A stretch of DNA of 64,000 nucleotides from assembly GCA_963971405.1 (NCBI GenBank), contig OZ020484.1, positions 14,694,001 through 14,758,000 of the forward strand. The letters run 5' to 3'. The stretch is from Psococerastis gibbosa (Eukaryota; Arthropoda; Insecta; Psocodea; Psocidae). The notes beneath the pieces were generated by a model that was not told where the DNA came from, searched no databases, and worked only from the letters and a program-made list of their open reading frames with translations. A program made the position numbers and the translations under genes. Shown in pieces: positions 45,101-58,000 of the stretch. Position 1 is the stretch's first letter. Each line of letters starts with the position of its first letter.

Positions 45101-48100
45101 GTTATGTAAGTGTTTAGAAGTGGAGTTCGGGCAATGATATTGATTGTACTTATCACAGCAACGCCAAATAACATGAATTATGTAAATTCAGATTTGACGG
45201 TACGATTAGATACACGACTGTACATGCACTTTTGGTATCAGAGCTATTGATTGACTCATTCTTGAGCCACTAATCCGCTACAAGGAACATACTAATTCAA
45301 GTAACACGTCGTTAAACCTAATTTTTAACCCAAGCGTTCTTCGTCGTGGCACGGACATTAGTAAACTAAAAATTGTTAAACTAATAAAAAAATATAGGAA
45401 TTGCCGTAGAAAATCAAAAGGAAGTAACAAGGCGCATATTACGGCACATAAATAAAAAAGTTATGAAAAAATGCACGCTACGCCCTTTTCAATTTCTACG
45501 ACGCGAAAAGACAAGATACCCACCAAGGAGTACGTGTGATCGCACGCAAGAACGAGAACATCAATAGGCGATGTATGGTTTGCCACACAAATCCCATTCT
45601 TTGGACGATTTTCAATGTTGTGATACTTTAAGTCACAGGAAAGTGCGCTTGACAAAATCCCAAAGCACATAATGGACACCCATTTATTCAGCCATCTCTT
45701 AAACGGGCCGTCAGGGACATATCCAACAATGGCGGTACATAGCGTCAACCACAGAGTCTGCAATATATATATACGGGCAAAGCATAAACACAGTGAACAT
45801 CACATGGACAGACAAGCAAGTACAAAAGGCAGGCATACAGTATATATACAGGTACACGAGGAGTCGAATAATAAATCAGTGCCCAGCGCGATTTGTCGTC
45901 CCAAAGCTGAAAATCACAACAACAAAAAAACAATTAACAGCTAGCCCTACTAACCAAAGCAAATACATTCTCGGTACCGAGAATCGCAACATCAACAGTA
46001 GTAGTATGGTTTGCAACGCAGATACTAGCAGACTGTGGTTTGAATTCGCGGCGGTGGAAGTCAATGACCACTGAGAGGGAGCGGAGCATTATGCGGAAAG
46101 AAATCATCATGGCCTGACCTGCCAGCCATCTTCTTAATCTTCGCCATGGAATAAGTCCGATGATCCCCATAGTTACCACCAAGAATGCCAGCTAGATTGA
46201 TCATTATTGCACATTTCAAAAATAGTAAGTTTGGCGTATTAATAATAATAATGGTATTAAAACGTTGTTGTTGTTTCCAACGCCTGCTTTCAGCATTTCT
46301 GCTTTAAGCAACCCTGTCGCCCTGGCGGGGGGAGTGAGTCTGTTTGTTACCTTGAGGCACCCTAAGGGCAGACTCTTTCACCTCGGGGGAAGAGGAGTTG
46401 ACTGACAGAGTGGACCTCCTGATTATAGTGGATTCCGAACCACTTGGGGAACATGGTAAAGTCACACGATTAAATCGGAGATGACCAGGACTCGACACGC
46501 ACGTAGACTGACTGGTATAGTCTCATTGTATCATGTCCCACCGTGTTCCCATGCCAACGCTGTGCACACTACCAAGTTTGCCGCAGTATGAAACATGCTC
46601 TGCTCTGATGCATTCGACATGGTAAGGCTTTGCATTATAAATAACATAGGTAGGGCCACTTTTAAACCATAGTTGGCAACGAATCGATTTTGGAGACATA
46701 CGATCTTTACTAACTTAAACTGAGAGTGAAAACAATATGCCAACAAAAACACTGGCAAGTTTTCATCTTCCTTGAACTGGCTAAAGATTTGAGATGGTAT
46801 TTTCCTCTCGCCAACTAAAACTAACGCTTTAAGTTAAGTCGTTCGCTATGTAAACATAGTTCCTTAACGTCCCTTTTTTATTAACAGACACATATTAGAA
46901 CTATTACAACGGAAAGGAGAAAGGAAGACATGGAAAAATGGACGGAAACGGTATGGAACCCGAGTTTCCACCCTGTCGGGGTGGTACGCAGATCACTGCA
47001 CCAATACGTCGCCGTCGAAGTCTACACGTCTTCCTGTACTAAGAAGCTCTATTGACAACGTGTATATGCACTCTATCTAATGTACGTAGGTTTAGACCGA
47101 TATATTTGTAACTATGATGCCTAGCGTTGCATATCGGCGAGCTACTTTAAGCGATAACACGCTCTGATTCACCTGCCTATAGAGTCTTTCTACAAAATTA
47201 AAAAGGTGCCCTGTACCTCTTTCTTACATGTTACAAGTTTTAGCCAAAGTATTTGATGAATCCATTCCTTTCTTAGCTTACTTTTGTGTGATATTTACCC
47301 CAAAAAAGCAGATGACTATTCTCAATGGAAGAAGAAAGGCATATCGCATAAGAAAACCAAACGCCCAGATAACTGTCAGCCGCCAGCTGATGAATTCGTA
47401 GTGGTGGTTGGTGCGCGTCAGCAGGTTCCACGACCGCAATTCCTCTGCTTCGAAACGTGACGTCACCTGGTCCTCTATGATGGCTTCGACTCCCGTCCGG
47501 ATGTAAGCGAGGCAGTCGGAAAGTTCAAATTCCCGCCTTTCTGTCATGTCTTCCTGTTCTTCTTTCTTTTTCAATTCAGAGTATTGTGCCTGCAATAGAT
47601 AACCAATTTCATTGACTTCGGAGGCCAAATAACTAAAAAGTCAAAGCACAATGAGGTTCTATAGGGACAGTTTTGGTCACTAGGTTCGCTGACGACAAAC
47701 CGATATCCATATTATTCAAAATGGCCCCCGTTTGCATGTGAAAGCTAAGCTCTTAGCATCTAATTAATTCTTTCAATATTTTTTATAAAATTTTTACTAT
47801 GTCTGGACCTTATTTAGCTGCATATAATTTAACATATATATTCTCCATGATTTATATAAAAATATCACTTTAAAATAATACATAAATAAAATAATTTATA
47901 AAATAGTATTGAGGCTTATGGAAAAATCAACGCTTTGATATCAGTGCAACTGGTGCTGCCATCTACAAAATGACGTCACAAATGAACCTCATAGACAATT
48001 ACGAAATGAAGCCATTACCTGCATTATACAAAGGATACTAGAATAGATTGAGTGAACCCATACGCTAACTATGGACAACAGTTATCAAAAGATAGGTGGC

Positions 48101-48858
48101 AATAGACAAATAGTGGTGGATGGAACCGTGATTGGTTGACAAAATCACATACAATACTCATTTTCATGCATCACCTTTTCAAAATCTTGCAATAAATTTG
48201 AAACAAAACTGAAATGTCCACGTCATTAGTGATCATTTCACTATCTGTTATTTTTAACATGGTTACCTATGCAAAGCATTTTATAAATAATCACATGCAA
48301 ATGGAAAAGGTTTTTCTTTCTTTTCATTAAGATAATAATTTTATTATGAATGGTTTTTTGTTTTATTAATAACATTGATTAAAATGGAAATGGTCCAAAT
48401 AACTTTCATTTTGACGAAACTTTGTATTTTCTTCTCCATAGAAAAATCACAGACAGAATGAATGACAGATCAGACATAATTGCACAAGGTGCAAATTCAA
48501 AATTCGTAGTCATGACTACAAATTTTCAACACAATAGAATGGGCCAAATTGAAATTGATGGAGTAGAAACAGAGAAGCTATAACCAAGGTAACATTACGC
48601 TCACTTCCCAAGATAGTTCATATCCCATGGCCAGAATGCAAATTCAAATAAGCAACGTAATAAGCTGCAATACAATGCGGGTCACATTATAATGCATACT
48701 CTATTATGATAAATCGTGATCCAAAGCTAACAAAAACAAGCTAATTTAAAGCCACGCGGTCTCACGCTTAAATTAACATATGAAATTCAACCACAAACGA
48801 TTCATAAATCACCACATATATTGTAATGTAAATGAATAAATTTACTTTTATTCTTCTT

Positions 48859-48895
<37 letters not shown>

Positions 48896-51800
48896 CCGCT
48901 AAAAACCCTGAATGTTTAAAATATAGATCTACAGTATAACGAATGCATTTTTTATTAGTTTTTCACTGTACAATACAATACAATATAATATATATTTCCT
49001 TTAATTATACAATACATGTAAAGTATAATATAAAATCGTCAGAGTATCGTCAGTAGTTCCGTCATTGTCATAGTGCCTCAGTGACAGTATAAAAAGCTTT
49101 CTCTAAGAGATGGCTTCTAAGCAATTTAGGGAAGTTAGAAGCATTTCTCGCCGCTCTCAGTTCAATCGGGAGTTTTCTAAGGTAGGCGAAACCTTGTAGC
49201 ATAGGATCCAGTCGCTCACACTTGGCTGTGCGTGGCGCTGGCCTTACAAGGTCTCCCCGTTGCCTCGTGTTGTAGGTGTGAGTGTCCCCGTTTTGTTTAA
49301 ATGCCCCCCACACCTCAGGCTTTAAGATATGTAAGATGCAGCTAAATATGTACAAACTTGGGGCTGTCATGATTTTTAATGATTTGAAGTGAGAGCGACA
49401 ACTGTCACGGGGTCCCAGTTTTAGCATGTATCGCACTCGCCTCTTTTGAAGCCTGAGTACAGCGTCCATGTTCCCTACGGAGGTCCCTCCCCAGGCCAAT
49501 ATGCCGTAGTTTATATGGCTCATTACAAGTGAGTGGCAAGCCTGGAGAGTTACCTCTGGAGGACACACAGAGCTAAGGCACCTGACTACAAAGAGGCCAC
49601 TATTTAGTTTTTTTAATAGTTCAGCCACGTGTTTATTCCAGTAAAATTACCAAATACTGCGAAGTACAAAAGCAAAATGAACCCAGTAGAAAGGAATGCT
49701 TTGTTTCATGAGGAATTTGGCAGCCCGAACTTTAATACTTTTTAATTTTTATTTAATAAACCAAACATGTTATTAAAGATTTGGCTCATCAAAGTTGTAG
49801 AAGACTACTTCATGCATCATATAATAAGATATTTTTAATTTTCGAAATTGTAGTTTTTTTCAGAAACATGCAAATATTTTATAAACAATAAATTTTCATG
49901 TATAATCGATTTTATTTAAAAACTATAAATACCTTAATATATGATGCATGAAGTAGTCTTCTATAACTTTGATGAGCCAAATCTTTAGTAACATACTTAG
50001 TTAATTAAATAAAAAATAAAAAGTATTAAATTTCGGACTGCCAATTTCCTACGGGCTGTACACTCTTAAAAGAAAGCGTTGAACTTACGCCGGCGACGTG
50101 ATTGGCAGTTGGAAGTTTAAGATTGTTATTGCCAATACTGTTCATCTCAGGGTCCGGCAGGAGGATGGTCCCCCTCGATATGACCATACTGTTGTTCTTG
50201 ACGAGTGCTGCCGGTTTGTTGTTGTTGGCCTGCCCTCCCCCCGCATCCTCATCCTCTTCGTCTTCCCTGCTGCCTTCCTTCCATTGCTCTGCAATGTCGA
50301 TGTGTTGCTTCCCATACTGAAACATTCCATTTTTTTTTTTTTTAAGGCGCCAGGTCACGTTTATCGCATATGTGCCAAAGACTAAATTATGGCAATTAAT
50401 GTGAAACAAGAGGGCTTCATACTAGTTTTAAGAGTTTAATGTTAAATTATCCAACTGACCATCCCTACGCTGCCACCAGTTGCGTTTTTCGTTTTCGGGG
50501 CTCTTAGACGTGAGACCCGACAGACCTTGCAGACCTTGTCGTTCTTTGTTCATCATCAAGTGCTCGAGTGTGCATAATGTAAATCGGTGAGTGTCTAATA
50601 CATGTATTGTATAAAATTTAATCTAAAAGCACATTTACTTCAGCAGCCCTTGTCCCTGGGAAGGTTAGGTGCTCCACCCATACTAGGCTCTTTTTTTTAA
50701 AAGGTTAATCGCATACAAACAATTCAATGAATGTATCCGATTGACCTCTTCAGTCGCCTCACTAAGTTACGTAATAGGTACTTGTGTCGAGTTACGACAC
50801 GTCTCCGATCGCATGGCGTGTAGAGACTCGCACAAGTACAAGCACGCTACCACCTGGCCATCGAAGTCGATGTTGGTTCCCGGGATCTTATAGTATGCAC
50901 ATTTTATAGTCAATTATAGCAGCCAGCAGCCTAGAAATGTGACCCCCAACATTAGTGTGCTGGAGAAAGGCTGAAAGTGAGATGAAATTGTTAGTTTCGT
51001 CTCCCAGGATTAATGGGAGTGTGGATTTTACATCGTGCATTGTTGTCTGGTAGATCGGGCATTCTGTGAGTATGTGTTTTACAGTAAGTAGGCAAGCACA
51101 TTGGTTGCATTGGGGCGGTAGGTAGGTGCTCATTAGACCAGGTATGAGTGAGTCAATAAATTATTTATTTTGTTCTTAATACAGTCATTTAGTATGAAAT
51201 GGGGGGGGGGGGGTTACCTGGAAAGATTTCCAGTAGCTTTGAAATTTGGTTGTTTGTTTATTTCGATGTGCTGTTTTTGAAACCCGACTTTGCCACCTCG
51301 CATCTTGTTAGTCATCTCAGAAAAACCGCCAAATGTTCTGTCTTGTTCGCTGTTTTTTAAGGTTTTACCGAAACAAATGGACCGAGGGAAATTAGTGCGA
51401 ACGTTTTTTTCAACTCAGGAAACATGAAGGGAAATTCGGTACCATATTTTAGCTGATGAACACTGCTACACAACAATACTGCCGTATATACATAAATAAA
51501 TATATATATAACCACTTCCCAGCTATTTCGCAAGAACAAATGAACAATGTGAAATTTTCCTACTTTTCAGAAAAATGTTTGAAATGGTCGTCTTTCTTAG
51601 GGAGTATACAAGCCATATAGACTTGATCATGGTTTCTAAATATTAAAATTAAGTATGAAAAGAGTATCTCCCCTCAACGTATTCAAAAACAAATATTATA
51701 AGTTTCTCCTTAGTCAGCGAACCACTGTCACCGGTTGATGAAGGCAAGGCTGCGTTTGAATGTGTGAGCAAATGTGTGTGTGTGAACGTAGATGGTAGCG

Positions 51801-51977
51801 AATGTGAATTAGTGTGACTGTTATCTTGAATGGAAGGTATGACTGATAGTCGGTATGAATGTAGTTTACAAAATTATATTTTTCAATTAAACTATCGTTG
51901 ATATGTACAGTTAGGTGTAAGAGAGGGCCATAGGCACTAATCTCGCTGTATCTACATTATTATTGTTTCAATAAAGA

Positions 51978-52014
<37 letters not shown>

Positions 52015-55000
52015 TTGTATTAATATAATCCCTAGCAGCAGCCTGATCGAGGTGATTATAATAACGGTATTTATTTAATCCCCTAGTAATAAAAATGTAA
52101 ACAAGATAATTTTATAATGGAAAGTGCTATTCAAAATTTGTTGGTTTACAGTTATAATCCTAGGGTATTTATTTAACCCCGGTATTATAATCGCCTCGAT
52201 CAGGCTGCTGGTGGAGTAACCAGTTAGGGAGGGGGGGGGGGGGTAGTTATTATTATTTTGTTTGAATCACAAATCTCTGGCAGTGTCAGTCACAGCCATT
52301 AATAAGACAATGCGTTGTAGTGCCACATTAAATTAAAATACTTAACACTTAATGGTTGCAATACTTAATTGCGAGAATTTCAAATTTTTCAAAACAGATA
52401 AGAAGCTGACACAGAAGCTAATCATGCGAATTATCCGGGTACACAGTCCATAGGTCTACCGTTTACTATTGACATCATCCAGGTTTGACGCAATAAGACG
52501 CGATGTAACACAGACCGGTTCTAGTGGGGCCCTTGCCATAAAAGCAAGTCACAAGCGCCTCATCACTATACAAATAGCCTAGTAGTAGTGGAATGAATCT
52601 AGTTTCAATTAAATCCTAGCGTGCGGGTAAGATGAAATCAGTCAATAAATAAAATGAGGCTTATAGGAGTCTATAGGTGTGAGTGACATTTTTTCAAATT
52701 TGGATGCAATTATCCTAGTGCAGGGTAGGGATCCAAATTTTTACAAATGTATCGATTCTTGTAACGATACCGGTATTGAATGGTAGGTATTGATACTGGT
52801 ATTGTATTGAAAGAAAAGTATCGATACCATGAGGTATTGGTATCGAATGGAATGCCAGCTCGCAGGGTTGCATCCATGGACCCAGGGTATCAAGGGGCCT
52901 TTGAAAAATTCTGGTAACTTCTGTAAATAAATAAATATTCTAAAATAACTATTAACTACTAGTATAATGTTAGACGCATATGACTAAAAATAACTTAAAT
53001 TCAATATTAAAATAATGCGCAAAATTAACCTAGACCAACCTCTATACTTAGCTTACGAAAGAACACTCACACAGCAGGTTGGTGACTAATTTGAAAATTA
53101 AAAATTAAAAAAAAATAGCGGGAAAAAGTTTAGTTGTGTGGTAGGTATTATTTGATTCAATACCAGCAAATAGGTATCGATACCTGCAAGTATTGAATGA
53201 AAAGTATCGGGTATCAATACCAGTGGTATCGAAAGATAATTATCGATACTAGTATTATATCAGTAGTATCGTTGGATCCCTAGTGCAGGGGTTCTGAAAC
53301 GGTGAGTCATGGCTCCCCAGGGATAGTCAGTCGATTAGCTCAAATCAAAAACGTCAAATTCCCTCCATTTTGTCTAGACACCTCAATTGTAGGCCCATGC
53401 ATAAAAACGAAATCATTTCTAGTACTTAGCAAGCTACTTAACTATACAGTAAGCTTACGAGTAGTAACAATTGTGGAGTGGAAATTACAAAATGGGCATC
53501 TATGTGTAAAATATTAAAACACTGTAGTGCATAGGCTACTTAAAAATTACACAACCCATTGACATCGTATTTAAGATAATAACACATTTCACATTGTTAG
53601 ATGATATCTATTGCCAATTTAGTGATAAGACAATTCAATCAACTCAAGAACAGGTCGAAATTTAGGAAGTTTAGGCGTATGGACTAATGGATGATCCTCT
53701 TTCTTAGCAACATGCCCGACAGTCACGTTTTTCCGCTGCCGATATTCTAAATCACAAAGCTTTCCTTATACTACGTATAAATTGGAAAGCAATAAACCCC
53801 AATGAAGTAACTTTACTTTTAAGTTACGTTAAAGTAGAATAGATTAATATTACGGAGTGTTTTGCATATGGCAATTAAGTGTAGCATATGCGTAACATAG
53901 GTATAACTTACTTTCAGTGGTATCAAAGAACAAAATGAATTTCGTTTGCTGGGAGAGAGCAATGGTAACACCGGTATTAAAATGGGTTAGATAGTTATTC
54001 TTTATACGTCATGTTAGGCCTGCAGTTCCAAGAGCGCAGGCTTCAGTACTTGACTCAGTGCGACTCAGTAATTGGCTACTCGTCACTCAACAGCTGTTTT
54101 CCGTCTAATTCCGGACACAATGACCTACGTGTCCTCCCAGTAGGATTCTCCATATTCTCCAGACCGTCTATTCTCTTAAAACATTTTCATAGCAGTTTTA
54201 TTAGCAGTTACTAAATTCTTCAAGCCCACTCTATGGCACTCTGCCTCCCAGTTACTTATCTAAATAACCATGTTCTATGTGCCTGTTCAATCAGAGAATT
54301 ATTTGCCTACTGATTTAAAACTGGGATAAATTGTACGCCTTGAGGTCAAGGGGTGCAAGTGACAAAAATAAACATTCGAGAGAATTGAGGCTAAAGTTTG
54401 TAAGTCAATTATTAATTAAAAAATGAACGCGCGTAAGCCGTATTTCAGAGCAAGCATTTGTTTTCCTCATGAATTGTCTTTGATCTTATGGTCTATGGGA
54501 CAATAAGGACAAAGAACCGGTCCGAGTTCACTCGAACATGCTTTCCAATTTATAAATTAGTAGATATAGACATGTGTAATTTCATAGTAAATAATTTCCC
54601 TATGGTTAAATTTCAGATCCCTCGAGGGGGGGGGGGGTCCACCTCAATTTATTAAAAACCCCTTAATACTTAATTGCATATTCTGGAACGAACAGACCAA
54701 TACATTGTAACAGTAGTAACAATGGCACATGGCACGTAATGTTTTGGAGCGTGAATTTTCTATAATTCAAAAAATAATTTTTTGCACAGAAGCAAATATT
54801 TTTTTGGGAATGCAACCTGTACGTTTTAGTTATCCTATTGAACACCTAAAACATACCTGAAGGTAGAAATCATCGATAGAAATGTTTCGCAGAAAAATTC
54901 TTTTTTAGTCATTTTTCATTAAAATTTAGTTATTTTTATTTTTTTACCCCCAGAAGCAAACAATCAAGGGGTAAGCGACCCCACGCATTTTGTGAATATT

Positions 55001-58000
55001 AATAACGACTACAATATATGTGAATTTAAAAGAAATCGTTGGAGCCATTTTTGATAAATATTTTTTTATACGTATTTTTTTAGTTTTGAAAATAAAACCC
55101 CCCTAAATTGAGTTGGCCCAAAATAGAAAAAACTTTTTCCGAGGTATGAGTTTTTTGAACCTATATGCATAATTTCATCAAAATCGGCCGAGTAGTTTGC
55201 CCGGAAATCGATGAAGAGACAGACATACAGACAGACAGACAGACAGAGCAACAGACAGACCTTTCGTATAAAACTTTTTTGGGTTCCTGGGACCTCAAAA
55301 CGTGTAAATCTGTTGAAATCTCGGAATCGAAAATTTCGACCATCACTACGTATAAATTGGAGAGCAAAAATAATTACAACATTTTGAAATCTAATTCATT
55401 GGAGATATTAGTGTCCATTGGACACTGCCTAGTCCGAAAAGGATGGAGCATTTTCCCGCCCGCAGCGTGTTGAACATTATCCCGAAACATTGAAACAGTT
55501 ATGTTTCTTATTTAATAGTAATGGAAAATAAATATGCTGCAGTTGTGCCACAGACCCTCCATGATGATAAGGCGCGGTAAAAGTAAAAGTAAGTAATAAA
55601 TATGTTTTATTTGAATCAATGCCGTGCCCAGGGGGGTAGACCATGGGGTCCGGACCCCCCCCCCCCCCAAATCAAAACCTGAGCACGGCCTTGATTTGAA
55701 TGAAACAAATAACTCTATGGTTACAATGGTACAACTCTCATCCAACTATACACATACTACTATATCATGGGCGGAAAATGGGGGGTCCTGCCAGCTCTGG
55801 CCAACCCCCCCCCCCCCCAGCCTCCCAGGTCTGGCCTAGCCCTCCAAGCCCCCAGTCCTGTCCCTGCCCCCCTAGCATCCTAAGTAACTATAAAATTTAT
55901 ACGTACTGTCCCATCCATTAAGCGAATAAAGTCCCAATTATTTTATAGGTCACTATGTCACTATGTTAGATGTATTTATGAAAAAATAATAATAACTCAA
56001 GTCTTAAAAAAATCTTCGTCTGTAAAATCTAGCCAATTATCTCGAAGAAATTCTCCGGGCCACCATTGTTTAGAGTATATTCTTCGCCTTTAATATCTAA
56101 CTGTTACTGCTCTCAAAACGCGTAAAACCCCAATATTTCAGGGATATTTTTCAAAAAAATTCACCCGGGAGAGACCCCCGGGCCCCTCCCCCCTATCCAG
56201 CTATTATCATCGCCAGTGAAATCTAAACGTTACTACTATCAAAATGCGTACAATCCCACTATTACAAGCCACATTTTAAAGAAATTTCACCCAAAGGAGA
56301 CCCCCGGGCCTCAGAGACGGACGCAGTGACCGGCACTGCGGCCAATTGCCCCCCTCCCCTTTGGAAATCAGTTATATTCTTTGCGTCTAAAATCTAATTG
56401 TTACAGCCCTCCAAATGCGTAAAACTCCACTATTTCAGGCATATTTTCTAAAATTTTCACACGTGGGAGACCCCCGGGCCCCCCTTGTTCGCAATTGTAT
56501 TAATTGCCTGTAAAATCTCTAAAGTACTGCTATCAAAATGCGTAAATTCAAACTATTTCAGGTCTGTTTACTCTCCCCCCCCCCCCTTTCAGGTCTCCTG
56601 AACCCTCTGGCTCCTTCGCAAAGGACACTAAGGTCATTAATTTTAAGCTGTATGTATGACGTTCCCCCCCCCCCCTTCGAAACCCTATCGTTACGGGGCG
56701 GCCCTACCGGTGGAGCGAATGCTTAAAATGTCAATATTTCACTGCTGTTAAAATGCGTAAAACCCCACTATTTTTCCATTATATTTTCAATTTTTTCCTC
56801 CGGGGGAGACCCCCGGCCCCCCCTGTTTCTTGCAATATGAATAAGCATTATTGCTGCATTATTGAAGAAAAAAAAGTTCTATTTAGCAGAGATGGGACAT
56901 TCGAGCCCACCAAAAAAAATCACTCCTGAGGTTTATTGGTAGGTTTTTTCAATGGCTGGTCATTGGAAGCGTTACATGCAAGCAGAATTTCAAAAATATA
57001 TAGGCTACTGGTATGTTTGGCGGGAAGTGAATGTCTCCTATACATATAACTCTAACTATAGTCATAATAATAATGTGTGAGCCTACCCCTCTTTTGAGAG
57101 TCCATCGCACACCAAGAACAGTAGCAGCCAATGTGGCCACGATTACCGATATTTTCTGCCAACAATACATAAGGGAACACGCCACTGCTGACTGACCATC
57201 ACAAAGCCAATGAGTGGTCGGTGATAACACTAATATACAAAGATACATCGCACTGACCCCAAGCATAGTTTTCATTCAATATTCATAATATAAAATACAA
57301 GATATAGCCATCGATATCGCCGGTATATCATATTACTGTCTGACCAGGAATTAAAAGCCACAAAACACTCAGTGGCGGCCCGAGGCAGGTACATGAGGTG
57401 CGGCCTCACCTGTCGCGAAGGGCTCCAAACTTTGGAAATATTATGTAAATAAACTAGGCCTAAAATTCATTAAAAGTAATTTTATTTTACCTAAAAACCG
57501 ATTTGCTAACATTTAGTCTACGCCTACATTTAATAGGAATTTGTATGGATGATAGTTATGTCTTGATTGAAATCACATTTTCCTTAACTTTGCACCTGTG
57601 GCAATTCTACTTCGGGTCTCCACTGAAAACACCAAGTTTCTTCGAGTACAAGTCTCTACACACCATGCGATCGGAGATCTGTCGTAACTCGACGTATTAA
57701 GTTTTATTAAGTTATTAAGTATTAAGTTACTTAGTGAGGCGACTCAAAAGGTTATTTGGATGCATTCATTAAAGTTTTTGCGATTAATCTTTAAAATAAA
57801 TTGATGCTTTCTCTACAGCATATGATTTAGACTAGTCAAAATCGAAATTTGAACTGCATTAAAAACTCGTATATAACTACTTTTGGTTACACACAGCAAC
57901 GCTATAAGCTATTAAGTATTGATATAATCTACGGTAAGCTCCATAAATTAAAAAATAACAGATATTCTTGTGTAGGCTACTAAAAATTACAATAGGAAAC

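Noticed and set aside
45672-46074. Plus-strand frames of 90 and 93 codons over the GPAT exon 4 region
   Set aside because: Antisense shadows of exons 4a and 4b and the small intron between them.
46900-47040. Stretch of higher GC with GGAAAGGAGAAAGGAAGACA, considered as an extra GPAT exon
   Set aside because: No open frame with splice sites in phase, and exons 3 and 4 already join in phase without it.
57364-57420. Sequence CAGTGGCGGCCCGAGGCAGG, resembling a hAT-type end
   Set aside because: No matching second end or 8-bp duplication found nearby.
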